Assembly (NCBI GenBank): GCA_037718865.1
Contig: JBBJMP010000025.1
Location: 17,571-81,570, forward strand
Origin: JADCRZ01 sp037718865
GTDB taxonomy: Bacteria; Bacteroidota; Bacteroidia; Chitinophagales; Chitinophagaceae
Length of the DNA stretch: 64,000 nt
Direction of reading: 5' to 3'
Both the position numbers and the translations under genes were made by a program. The notes beneath the pieces are model-generated. The model did not search any database, was not told where the DNA came from, and worked only from the letters and a program-made list of their open reading frames with translations. Below, in pieces: positions 1-8,432 of the stretch; the stretch's first letter is position 1; every line of letters begins with the position of its first letter.

Positions 1-821
1 CATAAAACCATCTGGTAGAAATCGCGCCATATCAATTCATTCAGAAACGTGGCACTGAGCTTACGGCTTCTCCTTGCGAGGTCTCGAATGCTTACCGTGC
101 CGAAGCGAAGGTGGACACCCAACCGGGACGTACCTTCGCTTCCGGGAAAGTTCCGGTTATCGCCATACTTAAAGATAATTTCTTCCACAAGGTCCTTTGA
201 AGGATACGGCATTTCCACCAAATGAAAACCCATGGACGTTAACGAAGGAAGAGGAAGCGCAGGTTGCCGGTAGAATTGGGAGAAATACTTTTCGGTAGGA
301 TAAGACTGTATATAAAAGTCGTTCAATTTTGCAAGCCATTGCCGGGAGTATGGTGTAAATACGCTGTACGCACTGCCATTTTCCTTCATCACTTCCTTTT
401 TATCAAAAATCACCTGGTCTTTATAAGTATCAAAGGATACACCCGTTGCCCTGAGGAGGTTGAAAATGCCCTCGTCTCTTTGTTTAGCGTAAGGCTCATA
501 ATCGTGGTTGGTATAAACGCCGTTCACCTGGTACTTTTGAAGCAAGTCCCTGAAAACATCTAACGGATAGCCGTAGTATACTTCCAATGAAGATCCCATT
601 TTTACCAGTTGCAGTTGCAGTTCTGAAACGGCAGCGTGAATAAATTCCACCCTGCGGTCGTCTTTGACCTCGATGTCGTCAAGGATATACTTATCGAAGA
701 TAAAAATGGGAACCACCGGATGGCCGCTTTTCAGGGCATGGTATAACCCTGCATTATCCTGCAACCGGAGATCCCGCCTGAACCAGAATATACTAATTGG
801 TTGTTGCATACTTGGCTGCAT
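1..821 (-). CDS. phr: Deoxyribodipyrimidine photolyase/cryptochrome, N-terminal part (cut by window edge)
   Basis: This is the N-terminal ~270 residues of a photolyase/cryptochrome flavoprotein, which uses blue light to split pyrimidine dimers. The frame is read from the reverse complement and stays open to position 1, so the C-terminal FAD-binding half is mostly outside. The start reads MQPSMQQPISIFWFRRDLRL; the segment FWFRRDLRLQDN is the usual opening of the Rossmann-like photolyase domain. Further on are YTNHDYEPYA, EGTSRLGVHLRFGTVS and FLNELIWRDFY, which mark the beginning of the FAD-binding helical domain. A second possible start (MQQPIS) lies at 809. The gene follows the aminotransferase on the same strand after 53 bp, so the two may be cotranscribed. 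The family is clear; whether it is a DNA-repair photolyase or a cryptochrome cannot be decided from this half. Confidence 0.9.
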   Translation of the reverse strand, partial: MQPSMQQPISIFWFRRDLRLQDNAGLYHALKSGHPVVPIFIFDKYILDDIEVKDDRRVEFIHAAVSELQLQLVKMGSSLEVYYGYPLDVFRDLLQKYQVNGVYTNHDYEPYAKQRDEGIFNLLRATGVSFDTYKDQVIFDKKEVMKENGSAYSVFTPYSRQWLAKLNDFYIQSYPTEKYFSQFYRQPALPLPSLTSMGFHLVEMPYPSKDLVEEIIFKYGDNRNFPGSEGTSRLGVHLRFGTVSIRDLARRSRKLSATFLNELIWRDFYQMVL

Positions 822-874
822 GCAAGTGGCATGCTTAACCAATTTAAACATATTCTGCGTAAAAAGGTTGATTG

Positions 875-1714
875 CTATGGCAGATCTTTCATCAGCAAAT
901 CAGCAATGTGTGCTGTCAGTGTTTGTGTAAACGCCTTGTTCCCAAATTGCCTGACCCAACGAATACCGGAAACGGCGTTTGACAAAAACATTTCATCAGC
1001 GTTTTCTATATCGTTTATGCTGATCCGGCACTCCCGTGCCGTAAGATGAATCGTGTGAAATCTTTCCAGCAGATATCGTCGCATAACCCCGGCTACACAG
1101 CCTTCAGGCAGAGAAGGTGTGAGCACATGCTGGTCTTTGATGATAAAAACGTTAGCTACAGTTGCTTCACATATATTCCCATTTGTATTGAGTAGAAGGC
1201 TATCGTGGAGGTTCTGCCGTTTGGTATGCAGGGCCGCCATGCAGTAGGCAAGGAAGTTATTGGACTTGAGGTTTGAAAACCGGTCAACCGGTATCCGCGC
1301 ATCAGTGTATATGCCGACCGACAAACCTTCTGCGTTTAAGGAATAAATACCAGGCTGAAGGGCTGCAGTTTGAATAATATAATTGGGATAATGATTTTCA
1401 GGGTCATAAAGCCCCCCATTTCCCCGAAAGACGGTTAATCGTACCCTTGCCTCTTTGTGTTGATTTTTTCTGCTCAGCTCCAACACCTGCACGTTAAGGT
1501 TTTCAACGGTAAGGTGATCGGGCTTTTTAAATTCCAGGAGCCGGATGCCCTCAAATAACCTCTCAAAGTGATAAGCGGCCAGTTGAATGCGACCGTGTGT
1601 CAGCTTCATCGTTTCGAATAATCCGTCACCGTACCGGAAGCTTCTATTATCTGCAGAAATAATTAACCGGTCAGCCTTACAGATCGTGCCATTGTAATTG
1701 AGGTATCGGGTCAT
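875..1714 (-). CDS. Class IV aminotransferase (aminodeoxychorismate lyase / branched-chain type)
   Basis: A PLP-dependent fold-type IV enzyme of 279 residues, the normal family length. Visible motifs are FRYGDGLFET near residues 26-35, Lys150 in SNLKSNNFL as the Schiff-base lysine, and EATVANVF near 183-190, which binds the cofactor phosphate. Family members include 4-amino-4-deoxychorismate lyase (PabC, folate pathway), branched-chain aminotransferase (IlvE) and D-amino-acid aminotransferase. The short length and the SNLKSNN context fit PabC-like proteins best, but substrate assignment is inference. It sits between a response regulator gene (61 bp upstream) and a photolyase gene (53 bp downstream), all on the minus strand. 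No pabB gene is nearby to support a folate role. Confidence 0.85.
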   Translation of the reverse strand: MTRYLNYNGTICKADRLIISADNRSFRYGDGLFETMKLTHGRIQLAAYHFERLFEGIRLLEFKKPDHLTVENLNVQVLELSRKNQHKEARVRLTVFRGNGGLYDPENHYPNYIIQTAALQPGIYSLNAEGLSVGIYTDARIPVDRFSNLKSNNFLAYCMAALHTKRQNLHDSLLLNTNGNICEATVANVFIIKDQHVLTPSLPEGCVAGVMRRYLLERFHTIHLTARECRISINDIENADEMFLSNAVSGIRWVRQFGNKAFTQTLTAHIADLLMKDLP

Positions 1715-1775
1715 AAAGTGATCATTCTTTCATACCCGCTTATGTCAAGCCGGAAAACAATAGCAGTTTTACATT

Positions 1776-2447
1776 TTAATCCTCTTTCAGGAGTCCGTGA
1801 TTTACGGCATACATGACCAAACCGGCCATGCTTCGGGCGCCTGTCTTTACTTTGAGTTTATCCCTGATGGCTTCCACAGTGCGGGGACTGATATCTTCTA
1901 AATCCGCAATTTCTTTTGTGGTTTTCTCTTTGCACATCAACTTTAATATGCGTAATTCCTTTTCAGTAAGAAGGGGCGATTCAGGAATTGCCATTTCGGT
2001 TCTCTTGTTACGCAACCCCGTAAGTAAGGCTTTGTGGGTGAGTTCATTAAAATAAAACTCCTGCTCGTAACAGGTCTTGATAGCCTGGTAAATGGTTTCC
2101 GAATCAGAATTTTTGGTGAGGTACGAATTGGCCCCGATCTCCATAAGCTTTGATATCATGGAGTGATCGTTATACATCGAAAGAATAATCACTTTAACTT
2201 CGGGATACAGTTTACGTATTTCGGGCAGGGTAGCAATGCCATCCATTACCGGCATTTGTATATCCAGCAAAATGACATCGGGTTCTATGTGTTTAAGCAG
2301 GCCAAGCAATTGCAGGCCGTTATCTGCTTCGGCAATCAGGTCAATATCTTTTTTAACAGATAACGCCGTTTTAACCCCAGCTCTGAAGAGGGCATGATCG
2401 TCGGCAATGGCTACTTTAATAATCTTGTTCGGGTCCGGGGTTTTCAT
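1776..2447 (-). CDS. NarL/FixJ-type response regulator (REC + LuxR HTH)
   Basis: A two-domain DNA-binding response regulator of 223 residues. The receiver domain opens with VAIADDHALFRAG and carries the phosphoacceptor Asp62 in VILLDIQMPVMDG; the conserved Lys lies in SYLTK. The C-terminal LuxR/GerE helix-turn-helix covers about residues 155-215, with LLTEKELRILKLM and TTKEIADLEDISPRTVEAIRDKL. It would be phosphorylated by a histidine kinase and act as a transcription factor in the cytoplasm. No kinase gene lies next to it, so its partner is unknown. It is the first gene of a possible minus-strand set with the aminotransferase and photolyase, but functional coupling to them is not evident. 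Confidence 0.93.
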   Translation of the reverse strand: MKTPDPNKIIKVAIADDHALFRAGVKTALSVKKDIDLIAEADNGLQLLGLLKHIEPDVILLDIQMPVMDGIATLPEIRKLYPEVKVIILSMYNDHSMISKLMEIGANSYLTKNSDSETIYQAIKTCYEQEFYFNELTHKALLTGLRNKRTEMAIPESPLLTEKELRILKLMCKEKTTKEIADLEDISPRTVEAIRDKLKVKTGARSMAGLVMYAVNHGLLKED

Positions 2448-3216
2448 GTGGTATCAGTTTCGAAATATAAAAAAGTATTCCAAAATCATTCTGCAAAATC
2501 CGTAATGTTTGCAACATATACTATATAGAAGCACTAAATTAATGCATTTCGGAATATACTGAAGCCTGATTGTAAACGGGTTACTAGTTCCCGGCTTTTT
2601 GGGCAGCCGCTTTTGTAGTAAATTTACCATAATCACCGTAAAACCCGAATACGCAATATTGGGCACTTTTTCGCTTGTTCCCTATTTCTGCCCTGCATAA
2701 ATTTGTTATGAAGTTGATACCGAACAAAATTATCTTTCAAGTCCTTGAAAACTCCTTCCAGTATATGAAATAGGGATTAATTCCATCAGCTTCGGTTACA
2801 TTCTCTGGGTGAGTAATAGCATTTCAGCATATAAAGACTTTTAAACAATTTTAAATTGTTTGACGAATGCTTGAGAATCGATTTGGGTTATGTCAATCTG
2901 TAAGCCAATATTCTGTGAAAATATAAATTGACTTGTATAATTTTGCCTGCTTTAATATCCGGTAAGAAAATAGTAGCGGAAGTAAAGGGTGACTAACATT
3001 AGCATGGAGGTTGTCAGATTGCTTTCTAGGTTTACTTAACCATTATTCAGATAGGAAAGCAGGCAATTTTTTTGTCAGCACTTGCTTGCTTATTTCTTCT
3101 TTGCAAGCATGAATTGATTTCTTCATCAGATTCAGCGGCATGTATATCCGGATGTACACTCATCGTTTTTCAAATTATTGCTTTTTCAAAAGAACACTAG
3201 GCGGCAATATCCGATA
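2448..3216. other. Gene-poor stretch
   Basis: About 770 bp without a convincing coding region on either strand. A 70-codon minus-strand frame at 2454-2666 has no recognisable domain and unlikely composition, so I do not call it. The only structured item I see is a 19-bp AT-rich palindrome at 2843-2861. Confidence 0.5.
2843..2861. promoter_or_regulatory. 19-bp perfect AT-rich palindrome
   Basis: AAACAATTT and AAATTGTTT face each other around one central base. The stem is too AT-rich for a convincing terminator, so an operator for a dimeric regulator is the more natural reading. It lies 396 bp upstream of the response regulator start and may simply be chance in AT-rich sequence. Confidence 0.25.
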
Positions 3217-3357
3217 TTAAACGACATGAAAAGGTGCTTTCCGGTTCTTCCGCATCTCTCTTTCCTTTTGCTCTTCCAGAAGCCTGCGGATCTTTACCAG
3301 CTCAACCATGGTGAAAGCACTGATGGCAATCAATATTATTATAAGGTAATGTTCCAT
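3217..3357 (-). CDS. Small single-span membrane protein (46 aa)
   Basis: The protein begins MEHYLIIILIAISAFTMVEL: one hydrophobic segment at about residues 4-20 is followed by a strongly charged tail (KIRRLLEEQKEREMRKNRK) that should be helical and cytoplasmic. I place the start at MEHY (3357); a longer in-frame start at 3399 adds 14 residues that look less natural before a membrane anchor. A second tiny membrane protein of the same design lies 105 bp upstream on the same strand. I do not recognise the family. It could be an accessory subunit of a membrane complex or a small regulatory peptide, but nothing nearby says which. Confidence 0.5.
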   Translation of the reverse strand: MEHYLIIILIAISAFTMVELVKIRRLLEEQKEREMRKNRKAPFHVV

Positions 3358-3462
3358 AAATAACACTCTTTTTATGAAGACCTGATTCACTTCCAGCAAC
3401 CATGCAATTCAATTCGACCTGGCTAAGCGCGTATACCGGGGTTACCAGGCAAACATTGACGA

Positions 3463-3588
3463 CTATCTTCCACCTTCGCATTGCCTTTTAAAGGTCTTTT
3501 TATATTTTACGAGGCCTTTGTCATAATTCATTTGACATACGATGTAAAAGGGTATTAATGCCAGGATAAGTATTATTATTTGAATCAT
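3463..3588 (-). CDS. Small single-span membrane protein (41 aa)
   Basis: A 41-residue frame starting MIQIIILILALIPFYIVCQM. The first 18 residues form one very hydrophobic segment, and the rest (NYDKGLVKYKKTFKRQ) is basic, giving an N-out/C-in topology by the positive-inside rule. ATG and TAG are both clear, and the composition is typical of genuine bacterial microproteins. It lies upstream of the 46-aa protein with the same orientation and layout, so the two may be transcribed together. The function is unknown; it is not similar to anything I can name. Confidence 0.5.
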   Translation of the reverse strand: MIQIIILILALIPFYIVCQMNYDKGLVKYKKTFKRQCEGGR

Positions 3589-3836
3589 TTGGGTGTGGTC
3601 CGTCTGTTTGTTATATAAGACGATACTGCTATAGGTCAATCAGCAGGCCAATCCACTAAACAGTTCATTATTAACCATTCAGCCGGATGCATCGATCCGC
3701 ATTTTTCCCAGGCCGGGAAAACCGATCCGAAAATGAAAATTTACAGGTATTTTTTAGATGTATCCAGCGGATAAGGCAATGTACAGACAAGATCCTGGCT
3801 CATTTATGAGCCTGAAGGGTTGATTACAGAACTCAG

Positions 3837-5072
3837 CTATTTTATAAGCATTATTTTTCTTGTCACGATAAGTTTGTTTCCGGAGTTAAAAAGAGACAGG
3901 GTATACATTCCCGGGTGAAACTTACTTAACCGTATCTGACTAGTTTGAATCATTTTTTGCTGTAAGAGCATTTTTCCTTCATCATTAAAAACAATTAATG
4001 TGTATTCCTGTCCAACTGGCAGACTAATGTTTAATATCCCGGCTGTAGGATTAGGAAAGACCCTGATGTCAGGCAAGGAGGCGGCAAGAGAAGACATGCC
4101 GATACCAAATTGCGACAAATCGAAGCTGTTAATGTTATCAAGTTGGCTGAACCCGGATGTGATCGTTCTTCCCGATGTGCCTGCCTGAGGTAACAGGCTT
4201 CCTGTAGGAATTATCCAGTCTTCACCCTTCGAGCTGTTTAAGGGCCTTGCCAGTATACCGAAGCCGTTATCCACTAACCCTGTAAAACCCTGAAGGCTTA
4301 GCCGAAGGCCGTAAGTGCCACCGTTAGCTGTGCCTTCCGGTTTTAAAAACCATACCCCATTGGGATTTACCGATCTAAACGAAGATACATTTGCTTCTTT
4401 AATGCCCAAATCTGTTCCCTGCTTGGCACCAAAGGAAGCCGTTAAACTGTTTACGCCTGTAAGGAGATGGTTCATGAACGACAGTAAGTGAACGTCGCCG
4501 GAATTGCCCACCGGAAAATCATAGGTAAGCTGATTAGCAGCTATACTTCTCTTTAAAACACCATTTATGTAAGATTTCGAGTATGCCATATTAGAGGCAT
4601 GAGCAGTTATTGCGTCAGCGGACTGACTAACGACATTTACGGAGGAGCCGGCACCTGTATTAATCACCCCCAGTTGAAGAAGCAATTGATTGAAAACATT
4701 AAGGACACCTGAATTAGTCAGGTTAACCGGCGCGCCATTAACGGTTAAATTATGAAATGTTGAATTTCCCGTATAAGTGATTTCTTTAACTCCCTGAAAT
4801 ATTACCAGCCCGAGGCCGCTAAAGTTCGAGTTCCGGTCTATCCAGCTGGAACCGGTTACTGTGTTCCTTAGGTATAATGTTCCATTGTGTACAAATTCGG
4901 CTCCCTGGTCAAGTGTAATATTGCCGATTGAAGTAAATATCGTAGCGGAGTCAATTGCCATTTGGGATCCAGGTGAAACATAAAAGCCCTCTTGTCCCCT
5001 GATCAGGTTGCAGCATAACAAACTGAACAGAAAAAGACATCCGTATGCCGTTTGTTTAAAGTATGTGTTCAT
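3837..5072 (-). CDS. Secreted protein with T9SS type A C-terminal sorting domain
   Basis: A 411-residue exported protein. The N-terminus (about 26 residues, ending near LIRGQ) is a Sec signal peptide. The middle contains beta-rich, Asn/Ser/Thr-rich sequence (DQGAEFVHNGTLYLRN, FHNLTVNGAPVNLTNSG) of the kind seen in adhesin-like Bacteroidota surface proteins. The last ~75 residues are a Por secretion-system sorting domain, with the hallmark VFPNPTAGILNISLP and the end GMYTLSLFNSGNKLIVTRK. Such proteins cross the outer membrane through the type IX secretion system and are attached to the surface or released. It lies 50 bp downstream of the 569-aa secreted protein and is probably cotranscribed with it. 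The exact role is unknown. Confidence 0.85.
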   Translation of the reverse strand: MNTYFKQTAYGCLFLFSLLCCNLIRGQEGFYVSPGSQMAIDSATIFTSIGNITLDQGAEFVHNGTLYLRNTVTGSSWIDRNSNFSGLGLVIFQGVKEITYTGNSTFHNLTVNGAPVNLTNSGVLNVFNQLLLQLGVINTGAGSSVNVVSQSADAITAHASNMAYSKSYINGVLKRSIAANQLTYDFPVGNSGDVHLLSFMNHLLTGVNSLTASFGAKQGTDLGIKEANVSSFRSVNPNGVWFLKPEGTANGGTYGLRLSLQGFTGLVDNGFGILARPLNSSKGEDWIIPTGSLLPQAGTSGRTITSGFSQLDNINSFDLSQFGIGMSSLAASLPDIRVFPNPTAGILNISLPVGQEYTLIVFNDEGKMLLQQKMIQTSQIRLSKFHPGMYTLSLFNSGNKLIVTRKIMLIK

Positions 5073-5122
5073 ATGGAGTAATAAAGCCGGTTAGATAATG
5101 CAAATTGTTAATCTTCAGACCA

Positions 5123-6832
5123 TTATAGTTTAAAAAGGTACCACCTGCCCGTTGAACGTTGGTAAATGATCTTTACCTTTTCTCCGCTGGTAACTACGGA
5201 AGTAAATGTTGTGCTGTTGGAATAAAGCCTTTCGCTGAAATTCAGTACGCCAATAGAAGTGTTACTAACGTATAGGGTCATCTTATCAGTGGAAACGGCA
5301 GGCAAAACAATTGTTCCTCCTCCTGTTGCATTTTCATAAATCAGGTTCTGCAGTAAACCATTGGAAGGCAATACGGTGTAATTATTTGCGGATATCAGGG
5401 TTACATCCTCACCAGACGAAGCACCCAGCGTCTTCCATCCACCTGAGGTAAATTGCTGGTATTGGGAAGTTTCTACATTAAAAAGCAATTCCCCAGTAGC
5501 CGGTCTCGGGATAGCATTGATTTCGGCCTGCGACAGACGAGGAAGTAGTACGCCCCCGCTATTATCCTGTACATCCAGCACTTTGGTGACCGGGTCGTTT
5601 CTGGGATGTTCAAGTGCCTGGGCTCTTAATTGCATGTGATTACTGCGAAGTTTCACAAAGCTGCCGTCCGCCCACCTGTTGGTAAATCCGCCCAGACTTA
5701 GACTGTTATCACTTAATGGCAAGGCGTCTTTGAAAAATTCATTGTATTCCTGGTGCGAGAGGAAAGAAGGCAGGTGTGTGATAAATGAATTACTTAAATT
5801 CAGTGTGGTATACGCAGGCATAGATAACTGTATTCCATCGTTTTCGTATAACCATGCATATGCTCTTCCATTTATTGGCTCAAAGAGCTGTTTCACATCG
5901 GTAGGGCCCTGATCTAAAGTATACCAGATCCGTGACGTGTTTAGCGGGTCTTTCATATATTGCCGGCTAACGGTATGGTAGTAATCTACATCACCGCTTC
6001 CGTTATTAAGCGTATACGACCTTAACCTGAGTTGTACACCATCCGGCTTTATCCAGAAGTCATGCATTTCTGTAAAACCGGGACCAGCGTCTTCCGGCTT
6101 AAAATGTTGTTCCATAGAAATACCTACTCCAGGCAAGCCTTGCATATATGCTCCGCCACCGGGAGCCAGGTTCCAGCCCATCATGAAACCTTCGTTGGGT
6201 TGCCACGAGCCGTATTTGGTGGAAGTCTGGGTGAACAGGAACGGTGCAGAGCCCTGATCTTTTTCAAGCGGGTTAAACTGCAGCCAGGTCCTTCCCCTGA
6301 ATCGTCCTTTTGGGGAAGGAAGATCATCAGTAAAGCGAATGATTGCGTCCGCAGCATCCGTTCCATTGCCCGCCAAACCAAGAAATCCTGCGCCATTTTG
6401 CGTAATCCGTAGTTCATGCGCTGCCAGCGGAATTTCCCGGTCAGATTTAAGTTGCGCCTCCGTGCCCCCCAGGGTGTTTCCTAACTCAATTTCTGCATTT
6501 GCATTTGTCAAACCGTTACTAGCCGTGTTCAGCAGCGCTTTGAAATCATTCCAGGCATCTCCCGTATACATTTCCAGTCTCCGGGTCGAGGTATTATAAA
6601 TCATCAGTCCTTCTGAAGGTTTTGGGATCCCGTTACGTTGCTGGTTTGTCATACGTGGAAGCAAAAAACCTTTATTGGTTGAAGTAATATCTAGTTGTGC
6701 GGATGGATCAGGTGTTATCGTGCCAATACCAACCTGGGCAAATGTAATCAATGCAACCAGGTTAACAGACAGACATAAAAATAGGGAGCGAATCGAAAAA
6801 ATTTGTTCCTTACAGTTTATTTTTTTGAGCAT
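5123..6832 (-). CDS. Large secreted protein with GIGT..P repeat motifs
   Basis: A 569-residue exported protein with an N-terminal signal segment (LFLCLSVNLVALITFAQ). Just after cleavage comes VGIGTITPDPSAQLDITST followed by KGFLLPRMTNQQRN and GLMIYNTSTRRLEMY. This block is very common at the N-terminus of secreted Bacteroidota proteins, and a second version is present near residues 425-475 (GGVLLPRLSQAEINAIPRPATGELLFNVETSQYQQF). The middle, rich in Gly, Asn and aromatic residues, resembles phage-tail-fibre-like beta structure. There is no sorting domain of its own; the next gene downstream has one. The function is unknown; an extracellular structural or adhesive protein is a reasonable guess. 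Confidence 0.75.
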   Translation of the reverse strand: MLKKINCKEQIFSIRSLFLCLSVNLVALITFAQVGIGTITPDPSAQLDITSTNKGFLLPRMTNQQRNGIPKPSEGLMIYNTSTRRLEMYTGDAWNDFKALLNTASNGLTNANAEIELGNTLGGTEAQLKSDREIPLAAHELRITQNGAGFLGLAGNGTDAADAIIRFTDDLPSPKGRFRGRTWLQFNPLEKDQGSAPFLFTQTSTKYGSWQPNEGFMMGWNLAPGGGAYMQGLPGVGISMEQHFKPEDAGPGFTEMHDFWIKPDGVQLRLRSYTLNNGSGDVDYYHTVSRQYMKDPLNTSRIWYTLDQGPTDVKQLFEPINGRAYAWLYENDGIQLSMPAYTTLNLSNSFITHLPSFLSHQEYNEFFKDALPLSDNSLSLGGFTNRWADGSFVKLRSNHMQLRAQALEHPRNDPVTKVLDVQDNSGGVLLPRLSQAEINAIPRPATGELLFNVETSQYQQFTSGGWKTLGASSGEDVTLISANNYTVLPSNGLLQNLIYENATGGGTIVLPAVSTDKMTLYVSNTSIGVLNFSERLYSNSTTFTSVVTSGEKVKIIYQRSTGRWYLFKL

Positions 6833-7003
6833 ATTTCTTGGTTTTAACAGTAAATATCTTTGCGGTAAACAGGGGTTAATTCAATATGATGGAGGATATT
6901 TTTACGTTAGCCGTAGGTAAAATTGGCATAAATATATCATTTTTAAATCGTTGTACGTCCATAGTACCGGTAGACAACCGTAATGACCAGACAAATGATC
7001 CTG

Positions 7004-7801
7004 TTATTCCAAACCAAAACTGTAAGAAGTCCAAAAGCTTTCCCAATCACTGTCGGCTTTATCCGGGCAAGGTATCATGTGGGTTGTATGAAAAAACCAA
7101 TCACCTTTACGAGAAAGCCTGAATGAACATATTCCATGATTATCCGTTCTGGAAGTTAGTGCGACAGCAGGCTTGTTTCCTGTTCTGTTACGGGCAGTCA
7201 CCATTTTATTCGCTAAAGGCTTTCCTAAAAACAGCATTTGCACTTTTATCAGATCGCCAACGCGCAGAAGATAGGGATCCTGCAACAGTATGATTTCAAA
7301 ATGCTGTCCGGTAATTTTTTTATACAACGTGTCTCCATGTTTGTTGCCACTTTGAACCAAAGCCTTGATATAACGCGAATATCTTTCACGCTGTAATTTA
7401 CCTGGTGGTTCGTCTTTTAGGTTTATGTTCTCAATATGGTCTTCTTTCAGGTATTCCAAAAACTTGTCGGTAGGCAAAACTATTCTTGCATAGTCTCTTT
7501 CCATGTGTACTAATCCAGGTCCTTCAAAATCAACCGGGGTATTTACAACAGGCATGGTTCCATTACCCGTTATGGCCAACAGATCTGTAACTCCATTTTC
7601 ACTAATGAGTTCAAATTTTTTGGTAATATCAGTTTGCATGGGTCGTTCAACTTCGATATTAAACCCATCGGCGACGAATAGATGCATTTCCAGCGTATCT
7701 CCCTTTTGTACTTTGTACTTGTAAGCAATTAAGATATACTCATGAGAAAAGGCGGCACATAGTAAGACACATAAAGACGCTGCAAACAGGATTTTCTTCA
7801 T
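7004..7801 (-). CDS. DUF4198-type periplasmic protein
   Basis: A 265-residue exported protein starting MKKILFAASLCVLLCAAFSH, a clean signal peptide. The body has the layout of DUF4198 proteins: an early HEYILIAYKYKVQKGDTLEMHLFVADGFN segment, then PYLLRVGDLIKVQMLFLGKPLANKMVTARNRT and a carboxypeptidase-regulatory-like beta sandwich ending GDWFFHTTHMIPC. DUF4198 proteins are often linked to metal (nickel/cobalt) uptake or act as periplasmic accessory proteins. The frame is open upstream to 7984, but that would overlap the YjbQ gene and place 61 residues before the signal peptide, so I chose 7801. No transporter gene is adjacent, so the metal link is not supported locally. Confidence 0.72.
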   Translation of the reverse strand: MKKILFAASLCVLLCAAFSHEYILIAYKYKVQKGDTLEMHLFVADGFNIEVERPMQTDITKKFELISENGVTDLLAITGNGTMPVVNTPVDFEGPGLVHMERDYARIVLPTDKFLEYLKEDHIENINLKDEPPGKLQRERYSRYIKALVQSGNKHGDTLYKKITGQHFEIILLQDPYLLRVGDLIKVQMLFLGKPLANKMVTARNRTGNKPAVALTSRTDNHGICSFRLSRKGDWFFHTTHMIPCPDKADSDWESFWTSYSFGLE

Positions 7802-7898
7802 ACAGAATTCGTTTAACAGGTGCAAAGATTTAGAAATTCTGTCTATTCTGCAAAAGCTCAAGGTTAGTATAACCAATTTAGCCCTTCTGCCTGATCTT

Positions 7899-8324
7899 TC
7901 ATTCATTCCCCCAGGCCGTAAGCACCAGGTTGCGGCGTCCGCCACGGTTACGGTGTTCGCACAAATAGATGCCCTGCCAGACACCCAGCGCTAATTCTCC
8001 ATTACGGATCGGGACTACTACTGAATTTCCCAGTAAAGCGGCTTTTACATGCGCTGGCATATCATCCGATCCTTCATCGTCATGCAGGTAATCGGGATCA
8101 TTTTCCGGAACAGCCTTATTAAAATACATTTCAAAATCTTTTCTGACCGTGGGGTCGGCATTTTCGTTAATGGTCAGAGAAGCGGATGTATGCTGAATAA
8201 AAATCTGGCAAACACCCGATTTTAAATCACTGATCTCTGGCAGAGCTTCGACGATTTCTGCGGTGATCAGGTGAAAACCTCTTGTTCTTTCTTTTAGTTG
8301 CAGCGTTTGCTGGTATATTTTCAT
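7899..8324 (-). CDS. yjbQ: YjbQ/UPF0047 family protein
   Basis: A 141-residue protein covering the whole UPF0047 fold, which forms trimers and has weak thiamine-phosphate synthase activity in characterised members. Signature pieces are IFIQHTSASLTINENADP near residues 42-59, HVKAALLG, and the C-terminal block GVWQGIYLCEHRNRGGRRNLVLTAWG; the conserved histidines of the putative metal site are present. It is transcribed away from the MFS permease gene, and the intergenic space between the two starts should hold both promoters. The true physiological role of the family is unsettled. Confidence 0.9.
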   Translation of the reverse strand: MKIYQQTLQLKERTRGFHLITAEIVEALPEISDLKSGVCQIFIQHTSASLTINENADPTVRKDFEMYFNKAVPENDPDYLHDDEGSDDMPAHVKAALLGNSVVVPIRNGELALGVWQGIYLCEHRNRGGRRNLVLTAWGNE

Positions 8325-8432
8325 GTTTCTTAAGTGCTGTTTTATTTAAATGCCAGATTTTATTTTACAAGAAACAAACAATCCAGCGAGCACAATTGTG
8401 TTACGGTTGATTTATTTTTAAGCCTCCATATT

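Noticed and set aside
2454..2666. 70-codon minus-strand frame upstream of the response regulator
   Set aside because: No domain, odd composition (many Cys, Ile, Arg without pattern), no link to neighbours.
7802..7984. Longer start for the DUF4198 protein
   Set aside because: It would overlap YjbQ in coding sequence and put 61 residues before an evident signal peptide.
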